A stretch of 64,000 nt of DNA from Vibrio pomeroyi. GTDB lineage: Bacteria; Pseudomonadota; Gammaproteobacteria; Enterobacterales; Vibrionaceae. Positions 38,039-48,045 of the stretch are shown piece by piece. The position numbers and the translations under genes were made by a program. The notes beneath the pieces were generated by a model. The model saw nothing but the letters and a program-made list of their open reading frames with translations. It searched no databases and was not told the DNA's origin. Positions within the stretch are counted from its first letter, which is position 1. The number at the start of each line of letters is the position of its first letter. The DNA is taken from assembly GCF_024347595.1 (NCBI RefSeq), contig NZ_AP025506.1, positions 310,001 through 374,000 on the forward strand, written 5' to 3'.

Positions 38039-38077
38039 GAATACCGCCATATCGTTGTCGATGAATATGGCGTATTC
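38039..38077. repeat. Inverted repeat of unknown role
   Basis: GAATAC-C-GCCATAT (38039-38052) is complementary to ATATGGCGTATTC (38065-38077) except for one unpaired C; the loop is 12 bases. No T run follows on either strand, so it does not resemble a terminator. It lies about 120 bases upstream of the PhoH gene start. Confidence 0.6.
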
Positions 38078-38180
38078 GTTTGAGAGCAGCAATCTGCTAC
38101 CTATAGATTAACCATGATTTTTTGACAGTTTGATTGCACTGGCGAAAACAGAAAAAAAGCACGAAATCATCTCCTTTAGG

Positions 38181-38196
38181 CGTGACCTAAATCACA
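38181..38196. promoter_or_regulatory. CRP-like binding site
   Basis: CGTGA-CCTAAA-TCACA differs from the CRP core TGTGA-N6-TCACA at one position. It is about 190 bases before rapA and 260 before the PhoH gene on the other strand, so either could be the target. CRP control is inferred. Confidence 0.45.
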
Positions 38197-38387
38197 GCAT
38201 CGAGTAAGATTAGCGACCTTTTTCTGCACCATTTTCTCGAGATATTTATTATCTAGAGCGCATTTAAAAAGTGGCTGCAAACTAGGTATTTTTGGCTATA
38301 TTTTTAGTTCGGGAGTGATAATGCTCTTGTTCAAAATTGCAGTTAAAAAAGACCAAATTCCAACTATAAGATTGAGGTAGTCGATTC

Positions 38388-41297
38388 ATGACATTTGCTT
38401 TGGGGCAACGCTGGATAAGCGATACGGAGAGCGATTTAGGTTTAGGTACCGTTGTAGCAATGGATGCTCGCACAGTGACACTAATGTTTGCAGCATCAGA
38501 AGAAAACCGTGTGTATGCACGCACTGATGCTCCCGTAACCCGAGTAACGTTTAATGTAGGCGATGTCATCGAATGCCAAGAAGGTTGGTCTCTGTCTGTC
38601 GAAGAAGTCATCGAAGACAAAGGACTGCTAACCTACTTAGGTACTCGCGAAGATACTCAAGAAACAGAAGTCGCTCTACGTGAAATATTCCTAAGCAATC
38701 AGATCCGCTTTAACAAACCACAAGACAAACTCTACGCAGGTCAAATCGACCGTATGGATAATTTTGTGTTGCGTTACCGCGCGCTGAGCAATCAATACCA
38801 ACAACATAAGAGCCCAATGCGTGGCCTGTGTGGCATGCGTGCTGGCTTGATTCCTCATCAGCTGTACATTGCTCATGAAGTGGGTCGTCGTCACGCTCCA
38901 CGTGTTTTACTTGCCGATGAAGTTGGCCTAGGTAAAACCATCGAAGCGGGCATGATTATCCACCAACAAGTATTGTCTGGTCGTGCTGAACGCATTCTGA
39001 TTGTTGTGCCTGAAACTCTTCAGCACCAATGGTTAGTAGAGATGATGCGTCGTTTCAATCTGCACTTCTCGATCTTTGATGAAGAGCGTTGCATCGAATC
39101 TTTTGCTGAATCAGATAACCCATTTGATACTCAGCAATACGTTCTGTGTTCTCTGGATTTCCTACGTAAGAGCCGCAAGCGCTACGAGCAAGCACTTGAA
39201 GGTGAGTGGGATCTGTTGGTTGTCGATGAAGCGCACCACCTTGAGTGGAGCCAAGATAAACCAAGCCGCGAATACCAAGTGGTGGAAGGTTTGGCTGAAA
39301 ATACATCTGGCGTACTACTACTGACTGCAACTCCAGAGCAATTGGGTCGTGAGAGCCACTTCGCACGTCTACGCTTGCTGGATCCTGATCGCTTCTACGA
39401 TTACGAAGCCTTCGTTGAAGAAGAAGATCAATACGCACCGGTTGCTGATGCTGTAACAGCGCTATTCTCTGGCGTGAAGCTTGAAAACAGTGCGAAGAAT
39501 CAGATTACTGAGTTGCTTTCTGAGCAAGATGTAGAGCCTCTATTCCGCGTTATCGAAGGTGATAGCAGCGAAGAAGAGCAGGCATTAGCTCGCCAAGAAC
39601 TGATCGATAACCTTATGGATCGCCATGGTACTGGTCGTGTTCTATTTAGAAACACACGTGCTGCAATCAAAGGCTTCCCTAAGCGTAATGTAAACCTACT
39701 GCCGATGGACATTCCAACGCAGTACACAACCTCGATGCGTGTATCGGGCATGATCGGTGGCAAGATGGCACCAGAAGCTCGTGCGATGAAGATGCTGTAC
39801 CCAGAAGAGATCTTCCAAGAGTTTGAAGGTGAAGACTCAAGCTGGTGGCAGTTCGATTCACGAGTTAACTGGTTGATTGAGAAGATCCAAGACAAGCGCA
39901 GCGAAAAGATCCTAGTGATCGCATCACGTGCAAGTACGGCTCTTCAATTAGAGCAAGCACTGCGTGAGCGTGAAGGTGTGCGTGCAACCGTATTCCACGA
40001 AGGCATGTCGATTCTTGAACGTGATAAAGCCGCGGCTTATTTTGCTCAAGAAGAGGGCGGCGCTCAGGTTCTGATCTGTAGTGAAATCGGCTCTGAAGGT
40101 CGTAACTTCCAGTTCGCGAACCAGCTAGTAATGTTCGATCTTCCGTTCAACCCAGACTTGCTAGAACAACGCATTGGCCGTTTGGACCGTATCGGTCAAC
40201 TGCGTGATATCGACATCCATGTTCCTTATCTAAAAGGTACATCACAAGCGATCCTTGCACGTTGGTTTGATGAAGGTCTAAATGCATTCGCAGAAACCTG
40301 CCCAACGGGTCGCACGGTTTATGACAAGTACTCAGATGTACTAATCGAAATGCTGGCTTCTGGTAATACAGATCAGCTTGATGAAGTGATTGAAGAGTCA
40401 GCCAAGCTAAACCAAAGCCTAAAAGCGGATCTAGAAAAAGGCCGAGATCGCCTGCTAGAGATGCATTCAAACGGCGGCGACAAAGCGCACGAAATCGCAG
40501 AGAAGATTGCATCGACTGATGGTGATACTAACCTAGTGACGTTTGCACTGAGCCTGTTCGACACGATTGGTTTGAACCAAGACGACAAGGGTGAAAATGC
40601 GCTAGTTGTGACACCATCTGAGCACATGATGGTTCCAAGCTACCCAGGTTTACCTTACGAAGGCGCAACCATCACGTTCGACCGTGATACAGCCCTTTCT
40701 CGTGAAGACATGAACTTCATTAGCTGGGAACACCCAATGATTCAAGGCGGTATTGATCTGCTATTGAGTGAAGGTGTGGGTGCGTCAGCGGTATCACTGC
40801 TGAAAAACAAAGCGTTGCCTGTTGGTACTATCCTGCTTGAGCTGGTTTACCTTGTCGATGCGCAAGCTCCGAAACGCAGCGGTATCAGCCAGTTCCTACC
40901 TAAGACACCAATTCGTTTGATGATGGATGGTCGTGGTAACGATCTATCTGCTCAGGTTGAGTTTGATAGCTTTAACCGCCAGCTAAGCCCTGTAAACCGT
41001 CACTTAGCGAGCAAGCTAGTGAACTCGGTACAAGGCGAGATTCACAAGCTAATCGAAGCGGGTGAGACACATGTACTGCCGAAGGTTGAAGAAGTTCGTC
41101 AGCAAGCTCAGAAGGATATGCAAACTAACTTGAATGGTGAGTTAGAGCGTCTACAAGCGCTTAAAGCGGTGAACCCTAACATTCGTGATGAAGAGCTTGA
41201 GGTTATCGAAGCTCAAATCAATGAACTGACAGGTTACATCAGCAAAGCTCAGGTTCAGCTGGATTCCTTACGTTTGATTGTGGTTTCTCACAACTAA
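38388..41297 (+). CDS. rapA: RNA polymerase-associated Swi2/Snf2 ATPase RapA (HepA)
   Basis: RapA binds core RNA polymerase and recycles it from stalled post-termination complexes using its Snf2 translocase. The 969-residue protein has N-terminal Tudor-like domains ([20 protein letters not shown]), Walker [14 protein letters not shown] near residue 180, the DEAH box [10 protein letters not shown], and helicase motif [13 protein letters not shown] near residue 600. It starts at ATG 38388 after a GAGGT ribosome-binding site. As in E. coli, rluA lies nearby, but here an Nramp-like gene intervenes on the opposite strand. Confidence 0.98.
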   Translation: MTFALGQRWISDTESDLGLGTVVAMDARTVTLMFAASEENRVYARTDAPVTRVTFNVGDVIECQEGWSLSVEEVIEDKGLLTYLGTREDTQETEVALREIFLSNQIRFNKPQDKLYAGQIDRMDNFVLRYRALSNQYQQHKSPMRGLCGMRAGLIPHQLYIAHEVGRRHAPRVLLADEVGLGKTIEAGMIIHQQVLSGRAERILIVVPETLQHQWLVEMMRRFNLHFSIFDEERCIESFAESDNPFDTQQYVLCSLDFLRKSRKRYEQALEGEWDLLVVDEAHHLEWSQDKPSREYQVVEGLAENTSGVLLLTATPEQLGRESHFARLRLLDPDRFYDYEAFVEEEDQYAPVADAVTALFSGVKLENSAKNQITELLSEQDVEPLFRVIEGDSSEEEQALARQELIDNLMDRHGTGRVLFRNTRAAIKGFPKRNVNLLPMDIPTQYTTSMRVSGMIGGKMAPEARAMKMLYPEEIFQEFEGEDSSWWQFDSRVNWLIEKIQDKRSEKILVIASRASTALQLEQALREREGVRATVFHEGMSILERDKAAAYFAQEEGGAQVLICSEIGSEGRNFQFANQLVMFDLPFNPDLLEQRIGRLDRIGQLRDIDIHVPYLKGTSQAILARWFDEGLNAFAETCPTGRTVYDKYSDVLIEMLASGNTDQLDEVIEESAKLNQSLKADLEKGRDRLLEMHSNGGDKAHEIAEKIASTDGDTNLVTFALSLFDTIGLNQDDKGENALVVTPSEHMMVPSYPGLPYEGATITFDRDTALSREDMNFISWEHPMIQGGIDLLLSEGVGASAVSLLKNKALPVGTILLELVYLVDAQAPKRSGISQFLPKTPIRLMMDGRGNDLSAQVEFDSFNRQLSPVNRHLASKLVNSVQGEIHKLIEAGETHVLPKVEEVRQQAQKDMQTNLNGELERLQALKAVNPNIRDEELEVIEAQINELTGYISKAQVQLDSLRLIVVSHN

Positions 41298-41323
41298 TTT
41301 TGAATTAGCGAAAAGCTTCAACG

Positions 41324-41357
41324 AAATAAGGCCTCCATCATGAAGGCCTTATTTTTT
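41324..41357 (+). terminator. Terminator of rapA
   Basis: AAATAAGGCCT (41324-41334) pairs with AGGCCTTATTT (41344-41354), followed by more T residues. Confidence 0.88.
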
Positions 41358-41408
41358 ATCTAGCGTTTGAAAGGTATTTGTGTTGTTGAAGGTGTAATGG
41401 CAGAGGAA

Positions 41409-42689
41409 TTACATTAACCATTTCCACCAAACAAATACTGCTAGGAAACCAAATAGGTACACAAGACCTGCTACAGACAACCATTTTAATTTGGTGCCAA
41501 TTGCTAGTGCTTCTGGGAGTTTAGCTTTGTTCACTAAGATGAAGTTAAGCAGCGCGAAGAATGGCGTAGTCGCAAAGGCGAGTACCATTGCGAAATCTAG
41601 CATTGGCATCAATGCAGCACTGAAGAACATCACAATCGCGAGTGCTGCGATAGAGACAATGATGATCCAGCCTTGCAGCATGCGTGGGCTCGATTCTTTC
41701 TTGAATAACAAACGTTGTGATTCCGCAAGTACACGTGAGTAACCGTCGATAACCGTAATCGTGCTGCCAAAGATACAGAAGAAAGCAATGATGGCGATGA
41801 GCGGACGAGACCATTCACCAATCGTTGAGGCGTAGATACCCACCAATTGATGAGTGAACCCAACACCAGAACGAGACAGTTCAACACCTGAACCGTGAAG
41901 TACCAGCGCGCCTAAAGCTACGAATACTAAAGCAAGCAGTGCCGTACCAATGTAGCCGACGTTAAAATCGAACAGCGCTGATTGAGCTGTGACTTCTTGC
42001 TTCTCTTTTTGGCTTTTTAACCACATAGAGGTGATGCTGGATATCTCGATAGGTGCAGGCATCCAACCCATGGTCACCACGATAAAGCCGATAGCGGCCA
42101 ACGACCAAGGTGATGGCGGAACAAAAGCCGCATCAGGTTCAACAGGAGAGCCAATAGCAATCGCGACAGCGGCTAGAGTAGTGATCGTAAGGATCGCCAT
42201 GATTGTCTTCGATAATGTATCAAGAGCACGATAGTGGCCTGCAAATAGAATGATCAAGCAGGTTGCTAAAACGATCATGCATAATGTACTGGTAGCTAAT
42301 TCGAAAGGAACAAAGTAGCTCAGTAGGCTTGCACTGAATAGCAGCAAAGCAGCCGTGTTTACGACGGCGGAAATGGCGCTCAATATTGAAAAGATCACAA
42401 GGTATGGGCGACCTAGATTAGAGTAACCTTCAACTAAGCTTTGGCCTGTCCCCAATGTATATTGGATACCGGCTCTAAAGAATGGGTATTTAAATACGTT
42501 AACCAGAATAATAAGAGCGGCGAGCTGCCAGCCATAAATCGCACCAGCTTTGGTCGAGGCAACTAAATGAGAGCCACCTACTGCTGCAGCAGCCATCATG
42601 ATACCTGGGCCAAGAGACTTGATTAAACTTGATAGGGGAGCAGAGGTTTGTGTTTTTTCGGTGGTTGTTTTAACCGTACTTTCCATCAT
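41409..42689 (-). CDS. Nramp-like membrane transporter lacking the canonical metal motif
   Basis: A 426-residue protein with about eleven membrane segments and an Nramp-like first helix (SLGPGIMMAAAAVGGSHLVAS, then KAGAIYGWQL). Genuine Nramp proteins have DPGN in this helix to bind manganese or iron; here the aligned bases read VGGS. The usual metal-binding Met of helix 6 falls in MGWMPAPIEIS. It therefore belongs to the Nramp/APC superfamily but the substrate is uncertain. Two adjacent ATG codons are possible (42689, 42686); AAAGGA spacing slightly favours the second. It is convergent with rapA and divergent from rluA, so it stands alone. Confidence 0.75.
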   Translation of the reverse strand: MMESTVKTTTEKTQTSAPLSSLIKSLGPGIMMAAAAVGGSHLVASTKAGAIYGWQLAALIILVNVFKYPFFRAGIQYTLGTGQSLVEGYSNLGRPYLVIFSILSAISAVVNTAALLLFSASLLSYFVPFELATSTLCMIVLATCLIILFAGHYRALDTLSKTIMAILTITTLAAVAIAIGSPVEPDAAFVPPSPWSLAAIGFIVVTMGWMPAPIEISSITSMWLKSQKEKQEVTAQSALFDFNVGYIGTALLALVFVALGALVLHGSGVELSRSGVGFTHQLVGIYASTIGEWSRPLIAIIAFFCIFGSTITVIDGYSRVLAESQRLLFKKESSPRMLQGWIIIVSIAALAIVMFFSAALMPMLDFAMVLAFATTPFFALLNFILVNKAKLPEALAIGTKLKWLSVAGLVYLFGFLAVFVWWKWLM

Positions 42690-42844
42690 TTTTCCTTTGA
42701 TGCTGACTTCTTATTTTCCGTTACCCTATCAATACCATGTTTTGTAAAGTCGTCAACTTTTATGTACGAAAATGTTGGGGATTGTATTTAATAATAAACA
42801 AACCAACCGTGAATTATTTATTCACCAGTAATTAAGAGGCTTCA

Positions 42845-43579
42845 ATGGCGTTAGAACAGTACACACCACCACGTGAACCGTGGATCGACATTGTCTATCA
42901 AGATGATGATATTCTTTTGGTGAATAAGCCAGCTGGCCTACTTTCAGTGCCGGGAAGGTTGCCAGAGCATTACGACAGTATGTGGAGCCGGTTGGTTGAC
43001 GAGTTTGCTGATATTCAAGTCGTGCATCGCTTGGATATGTCGACATCGGGCTTGATGCTGTTGGCTAAACACAAACAAGCTGAGCGGCATTTGAAGAAGC
43101 AGTTCCAATATCGACTGACACATAAGCTCTATTACGCACGAGTGTGGGGGGCAGTAGAGGAAAAAGAAGGGCTCATTGATCTGCCACTCATTTGTGATTG
43201 GCCGAATCGTCCTAGGCAGAAAGTGTGTTTTGATGACGGCAAGCCATCACAGACTCGTTATGTGGTAGAGCAAGTAGAGGCTCAAACCACCTTATTGAAG
43301 TTACTGCCGATTACTGGCCGCTCTCATCAGTTGCGTGTGCATTGTATGGAAATTGGGAATCCAATTGTGGGCGACGAATTTTATGCAACGCCTGAAGCTT
43401 TTGAATATAGCGATCGTCTGGCTTTGCATGCGTCTGAATTGAGCTTCTATCATCCAGCTAACAACCAACTGTTCAAAGCCTTTGTCCCTTGCGAGTTTTA
43501 CCCTCAAGCGTCACCACAAATTGAACAGCACTTTGAAATTGCGCCAGAGCTTTCAGACTACAGTAAGCTAAAAGCTTAG
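42845..43579 (+). CDS. rluA: Dual-specificity rRNA/tRNA pseudouridine synthase RluA
   Basis: RluA isomerises uridine 746 of 23S rRNA and uridine 32 of several tRNAs in E. coli. The 244-residue protein matches that enzyme well: EPWIDIVYQDDDILLVNKPA, LLSVPGRLPEH, the catalytic Asp64 in HRLDMSTSG, and LPLICDWPNRPRQKVC. The C-terminus is about 25 residues longer than the E. coli enzyme. ATG 42845 follows AAGAGG. The next gene starts 37 bases later and may be co-transcribed. Confidence 0.94.
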   Translation: MALEQYTPPREPWIDIVYQDDDILLVNKPAGLLSVPGRLPEHYDSMWSRLVDEFADIQVVHRLDMSTSGLMLLAKHKQAERHLKKQFQYRLTHKLYYARVWGAVEEKEGLIDLPLICDWPNRPRQKVCFDDGKPSQTRYVVEQVEAQTTLLKLLPITGRSHQLRVHCMEIGNPIVGDEFYATPEAFEYSDRLALHASELSFYHPANNQLFKAFVPCEFYPQASPQIEQHFEIAPELSDYSKLKA

Positions 43580-43616
43580 AATAAGAGTAATCAATCGACT
43601 TATCCAAGGAAGTACA

Positions 43617-44579
43617 ATGCCGAAGCTGAAAGTGGTCTTTCTCGACCGAGCCACCATCCCATCTCAAATCAATTTAAAACCGCTTAGCTTTGAACATGAA
43701 TGGATTGAATATGATTTCACGACTCCCGAGCAAGTCTTAGAGCGAGTTGAAGGTGCCGATGTCGTGATCACCAATAAAGTGGTGCTCAATGAATCGAATT
43801 TGGCTCAAGCACATCAACTTAAGCTGATCGCGGTTTCAGCGACAGGTGTGAACAATGTCGATGTGGAATACTGCAAGAGCAATAATATCGCGGTGGCTAA
43901 CGTACAGGGTTACGCGACTCAATCTGTTCCTGAGCATGTAATTGCAATGCTATTTACGTTAAAGAGAAGCCTCGTCGGCTATCACCAAGATATTGAAGCG
44001 GGAGAGTGGCAGAAGGATAAGCAGTTCTGTTTCTTTACTCATCCGATTCAAGACGTGGCGGGCAGCACATTGGGCTTAATGGGCAGTGGTAGTTTAGGGC
44101 AAGCAACCGCAATATTAGCTAAAGCGATTGGTATGAAGGTCATCTTTGCTGAGCGAAAAGGGGCAGATTCTTGTCGAGAAGGCTATCTGCCTTTTGAAAC
44201 TGTATTGCAGCAAGCGGATGCGATCAGCCTACATTGTCCTTTGACTGAAGTGACACAAAATCTGATTTCGGATCAAGAGCTAGCAATGATGAAACCAAGC
44301 GCGGTGCTGATCAATGCGGGGCGTGGTGGATTGGTCGATGAGCAAGCCCTAGTTGAGGCTTTGAAAAACCATGAGATTGCCGGAGCGGGTATGGATGTGT
44401 TCACACAAGAGCCTGCAGATAACTCAAATCCACTATTGGCCAACAGCCACTTACCTAACTTACTACTGACACCACATGTGGCGTGGGGCAGTGACAGTTC
44501 CATTCAAAAGCTGTCGGATATCTTAATCGATAATATTGATGGGTTTATCGCGGGTCGCCCGCAAAACATAGTGAATTGA
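43617..44579 (+). CDS. D-2-hydroxyacid dehydrogenase (glycerate dehydrogenase-like)
   Basis: A 320-residue NAD(P)-dependent dehydrogenase of the D-isomer-specific family. It has a Rossmann motif GLMGSGSLGQA near residue 150 and the catalytic trio: Arg in INAGRGGLVDEQ, Glu in TQEPADNSNP and His in LTPHVAWGS. Glycerate/hydroxypyruvate reduction is the commonest annotation for such vibrio proteins, but the substrate cannot be read from sequence. It follows rluA and ends in a bidirectional terminator. Confidence 0.88.
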   Translation: MPKLKVVFLDRATIPSQINLKPLSFEHEWIEYDFTTPEQVLERVEGADVVITNKVVLNESNLAQAHQLKLIAVSATGVNNVDVEYCKSNNIAVANVQGYATQSVPEHVIAMLFTLKRSLVGYHQDIEAGEWQKDKQFCFFTHPIQDVAGSTLGLMGSGSLGQATAILAKAIGMKVIFAERKGADSCREGYLPFETVLQQADAISLHCPLTEVTQNLISDQELAMMKPSAVLINAGRGGLVDEQALVEALKNHEIAGAGMDVFTQEPADNSNPLLANSHLPNLLLTPHVAWGSDSSIQKLSDILIDNIDGFIAGRPQNIVN

Positions 44580-44607
44580 TTAAAGCTATGTAGCATGAGT
44601 TAAAACA

Positions 44608-44637
44608 AAAAAGGTTGGCTTGTAGGCCAACCTTTTT
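44608..44637. terminator. Bidirectional terminator
   Basis: A perfect 12-bp stem (AAAAAGGTTGGC with its complement at 44626-44637) and six-base loop between convergent genes. T runs follow the stem on both strands, serving the dehydrogenase and the universal stress protein gene. Confidence 0.9.
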
Positions 44638-44661
44638 AGATCGTTATGTTGATTAAATGAC

Positions 44662-45099
44662 TTAACCTTGCGGCTTAACAACCAATACATTGATTGGTGA
44701 GTTCTGTACCACTTTGCTCGCAACAGAACCAAGCACAACTTTGTCGATTTTCGAACGCTTATGGCTAGGCATCACAATAAGGTCGGCGCCAAGCTTTTCT
44801 GCGTAATCAAGAATCGTCGCGTAAGTTTTACCTTCAGCAACGTGAACCTTATATACCACTTCATCATCGATGTGTTTGTCGGCAAACTCTTTCAGCTGAT
44901 TTTTAACATCGAGCTTCATTTGGTTCGCTGCATCTTTCGGGAAGTAAGACGCTACCATCGACATGTGAATGCCCGGTAGTACGTTCAGAATGTGAATCTC
45001 AGCATTACTGTGTTTTGCGTGCCATACCGCTAGCTCGACAGCTTTGTCAGAAAAGCCTTTGTCGTTAAGATCAACGGGAACAAGGATTTGTCTATACAT
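44662..45099 (-). CDS. Universal stress protein (UspA superfamily)
   Basis: A 145-residue single-domain Usp protein (MYRQILVPVDLNDKGFSDKA; C-terminal VLGSVASKVVQNSPINVLVV). In ATP-binding Usp proteins the loop is G-x2-G-x9-G(S/T); here it reads PSHKRSKIDKVVLGS, with the first two glycines replaced by Pro and Lys, so ATP binding is doubtful. It is downstream of a TRAP transporter on the same strand, as TeaD is in Halomonas, but a terminator at 45171-45199 separates them. It may be transcribed on its own or by readthrough. Confidence 0.88.
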   Translation of the reverse strand: MYRQILVPVDLNDKGFSDKAVELAVWHAKHSNAEIHILNVLPGIHMSMVASYFPKDAANQMKLDVKNQLKEFADKHIDDEVVYKVHVAEGKTYATILDYAEKLGADLIVMPSHKRSKIDKVVLGSVASKVVQNSPINVLVVKPQG

Positions 45100-45164
45100 G
45101 TATTCGTCTCATTTTAAGCAGCGCCTAGTGCTTACCAAGCGCTGTCATTATCTTTTCCATGTAA

Positions 45165-45199
45165 TAAAAAAGCCAAATAGGGTTGAGCACTACTTGGCT
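45165..45199 (-). terminator. Terminator of the TRAP permease gene
   Basis: On the minus strand a 10-bp stem (AGCCAAGTAG with CTATTTGGCT, one G-T pair) is followed by TTTTTT. Confidence 0.85.
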
Positions 45200-45206
45200 C
45201 TATCCA

Positions 45207-47786
45207 TTACGCGCTAATCTCATCCTTACGAGCACGTCTTCTTTGGTTCATCGCTAAACCAATCAAAATCAGTAGGGCAGGCAAGAATACCCACTCTTTC
45301 ATCGGTCGATCTGCGTCTTGGATAACTGATTTAATTTCCCAATCAAAGTCAATGCCGGCTGCTTCTGCTGGGCTGCCAAACTCAACCATATCAACAATCA
45401 TCTTGTCGTCGGCTTGTGTCAGCATAAGGCCCATTGAAGCAATACGGTCTTCACTTGTTTTCGCAGAATCTTCAAATGGAAGGCGAACCGTCTTCTCAGA
45501 ATAGTTACCTTCTAAGTTTTCGCCACCTACTCTCAATTCAAGTGATTGTCCCACAGATAGATTTTCTGTGATTTGAGCGATCTCAACTCCAGGTGAAAGA
45601 ACTTTCTCTGGGTAGATCATGTCCCACCAGAAACCTGGGCGGAAGAAAGAGAAGGTCAGAACGATAAGCAGCACCGTTTCCCACCACTTGTTCTTCGTGA
45701 ACCACCAACCTTGTGTCGCTGCTGCAAAGATAAGTACCGCAGTCACAGAGGAGAAAATTGTCAACGCTAAGTGCCACCAAGAATCAATACCCATCAATAG
45801 AAGTTGGGTGTTGAAGATGAACATGAATGGCAGAATCGCGGTACGAATATCGTAGGTAAAGCCTTGAATACCCGTACGAATCGGATCGGATTTCGCAATC
45901 GCGGCTGCAGCAAACGCTGCTAGACCAACTGGAGGCGTGTCATCAGCAAGAATACCGAAGTAGAATACGAATAAGTGCACCGCAATCAGTGGGATGATAA
46001 GACCGTGCGCAGCACCTAGGGTCACGATTACCGGAGCCATCAGCGTTGATACAACGATGTAGTTTGCTGTGGTTGGTAAGCCCATACCTAGGATCAAGCT
46101 GATTACCGCAGTAAATAGCAGCATAAGAATGATGCTACCGCCTGAGATAAACTCAACGAAATCAGTCATTACAAGGCCGATACCCGTCAGAGTCACTACG
46201 CCTACAACCGTACCAGCAGCAGCGGTCGCTACACCGATACCGATCATGTTACGTGCGCCTGAAACCAAGCTCTCTGCTAGGTCAACGAAACCGGCTTTAG
46301 TTTGCTCTGCAAGATCGTCAGATTTGTTCATCAGAGTCATTAAAGGACGCTGAGTGATCAAGATAAAGATCATGAACACTGTTGCCCAGAATGCAGATAG
46401 GCCTGGAGAAAAACGTTCAACCGTTAAACACCAAACTAGTACTACGATAGGCAGTAGGAAGTGCAAACCAGATTTAATCGTTGGACCTGGATCTGGAACT
46501 TCTTTTAGATCCGCATCGATTTCCATACCGCCTTCAGCTGCGTATTTTGCTGATACGCGAACCAGAGCAACATAAGCGATCAATAGCGCCACAGTTACGA
46601 TTGGTGTTGCCGCATCGCCAAATACATCTTTCGTCCAACCCACACCGTAGTACACCGCGGCACTGATAACACATAGACCTAAAATGGTGCCAGTGAAAGA
46701 CAGCAGGCTTTGTACGATAGTTGGCGTGTGACGACGAGGTAGGCCTGTCATGCCTGCTTTACATGCTTCTAGGTGAACGATGTAAATCAGAGCGATGTAA
46801 GAAATCAGAGCTGGCAGTAACGCTGCTTTGATAACTTCCACATACGAGATGCCCACATACTCAACCATCAAGAATGCCGCAGCACCCATGATAGGTGGTG
46901 TTAATTGACCGTTGGTTGAAGCCGCTACTTCTACTGCACCTGCTTTTGTACCAGGGAAACCAACACGCTTCATTAGCGGGATAGTAAAGGTACCCGTGGT
47001 TACCACGTTTGCAATAGATGAACCGGATACTAGGCCAGATAGACCAGAGGCTACAACGGCTGCTTTTGCTGGACCACCTTTCATATGACCAAGCAGAGAG
47101 AATGCAACCTTGATGAAGTAAGCACCAGCCCCCGCACGTTCTAGCATTGCACCAAACAGTACAAACAAGAATACAAATGAGGTTGATACGCCAAGAGCTA
47201 CACCGAATACACCTTCTGTTGTTAGCCACAGGTGCGACATTGCCTTGTTCAGGCTCGCACCTTTATGGGCGATAACGTCTGGCATGTGTGGACCGCCAAA
47301 GGTGTAAAGTAGGAATACTGCCGCCACAACCATAAGAGGTGGACCTAAAGCGCGTCGTGTTGCTTCAAGCAGTAGAACCATGCCAAATACGGCTGCAACA
47401 ATATCGAATGTTGTTGGTGCGCCTGAACGACCGGCAAGTTCAGTGTAGAAAATATAGATATAAGAAGCTGAAAAACTACCTACTAGCGCCAATATCCAGT
47501 CGACTGCTGGGATGCGATCCCGCGGCGAGCTCTTCATGGCAGGATAAGCGGTAAAGGCTAGGAAAATAGCGAACGTAAGGTGAATTGCTCGAGCTTCAGT
47601 GTCGTTTAAAATTGCGAAGTTAAAAATGAACGGCAGCGGAGATGCATACCAAAGTTGGAACAGTGACCAACATAGAGGCACAAACCATAAAATACGGCCT
47701 TGGATACCGCGAGGGCTACGCGCACCAGTGTCTGATTGTGCCACCATTTCTTGCACATCTGGAGACGGTGATGTTGTCTGCGTCAT
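45207..47786 (-). CDS. TRAP transporter fused permease (4TM + 12TM), TAXI type
   Basis: An 859-residue integral membrane protein joining the small (DctQ-like) and large (DctM-like) TRAP subunits. About 16 or more membrane segments are visible, with the DctM-like stretches KAAVVASGLSGLVSGSSIAN, GAVEVAASTNGQLTPPIMGA and GLPTTANYIVVSTLMAPVIV. The C-terminal part after about residue 690 is the DUF3394-type extension, including a PDZ-like segment (MIVDMVEFGSPAEAAGIDFD) before a last helix. It uses the sodium gradient with the TAXI binding protein encoded upstream. The substrate is unknown; organic acids or amino acids are typical. Confidence 0.93.
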   Translation of the reverse strand: MTQTTSPSPDVQEMVAQSDTGARSPRGIQGRILWFVPLCWSLFQLWYASPLPFIFNFAILNDTEARAIHLTFAIFLAFTAYPAMKSSPRDRIPAVDWILALVGSFSASYIYIFYTELAGRSGAPTTFDIVAAVFGMVLLLEATRRALGPPLMVVAAVFLLYTFGGPHMPDVIAHKGASLNKAMSHLWLTTEGVFGVALGVSTSFVFLFVLFGAMLERAGAGAYFIKVAFSLLGHMKGGPAKAAVVASGLSGLVSGSSIANVVTTGTFTIPLMKRVGFPGTKAGAVEVAASTNGQLTPPIMGAAAFLMVEYVGISYVEVIKAALLPALISYIALIYIVHLEACKAGMTGLPRRHTPTIVQSLLSFTGTILGLCVISAAVYYGVGWTKDVFGDAATPIVTVALLIAYVALVRVSAKYAAEGGMEIDADLKEVPDPGPTIKSGLHFLLPIVVLVWCLTVERFSPGLSAFWATVFMIFILITQRPLMTLMNKSDDLAEQTKAGFVDLAESLVSGARNMIGIGVATAAAGTVVGVVTLTGIGLVMTDFVEFISGGSIILMLLFTAVISLILGMGLPTTANYIVVSTLMAPVIVTLGAAHGLIIPLIAVHLFVFYFGILADDTPPVGLAAFAAAAIAKSDPIRTGIQGFTYDIRTAILPFMFIFNTQLLLMGIDSWWHLALTIFSSVTAVLIFAAATQGWWFTKNKWWETVLLIVLTFSFFRPGFWWDMIYPEKVLSPGVEIAQITENLSVGQSLELRVGGENLEGNYSEKTVRLPFEDSAKTSEDRIASMGLMLTQADDKMIVDMVEFGSPAEAAGIDFDWEIKSVIQDADRPMKEWVFLPALLILIGLAMNQRRRARKDEISA

Positions 47787-47990
47787 GTACTTTATCCTTA
47801 TTATTGATGGTCTGCCTTTCTTACGAACAACGAGACGTTATTTATTTCCTATCTAGTGTAGTGAATAGATAGGGAAATGCGTTTGTTTGTTTGTTCGTCT
47901 TTGTCTTAGGCTTGATACGAAGGTAAGTTCGCCAAATTGGAGAAACTTAAAGGTTTGCTCTTTTCACTTAAGTTATTTTTATAAAACGTG

Positions 47991-48024
47991 AAAAGCCAAT
48001 AAGGAGGGCTAGCCTCCTTATTGG
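47991..48024 (-). terminator. Terminator/attenuator between TRAP binding protein and permease
   Basis: A perfect 12-bp stem (CCAATAAGGAGG with its complement at 48013-48024), five-base loop and a C-TTTT tail on the minus strand. It lies 21 bases after the binding-protein stop, so probably only part of the transcript reaches the permease. Confidence 0.75.
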
Positions 48025-48045
48025 TGTAGTAGGCTTAAAGTAGAG

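Larger units (their letters stand above)
37921..38387. other. 467-base divergent intergenic region between the PhoH gene and rapA
   Basis: Both genes are read outward from this region. It contains a 13-bp inverted repeat (38039-38077), a CRP-like palindrome (38181-38196) and A/T-rich DNA near rapA. No tRNA-like or convincing small-gene signal is seen; open frames on the minus strand here are extensions of antisense frames through rapA. Confidence 0.6.

Noticed and set aside
38282..38620. Antisense frame (112 codons) over the rapA start
   Set aside because: Ser/Thr-rich shadow of the rapA coding strand with no independent start signals.
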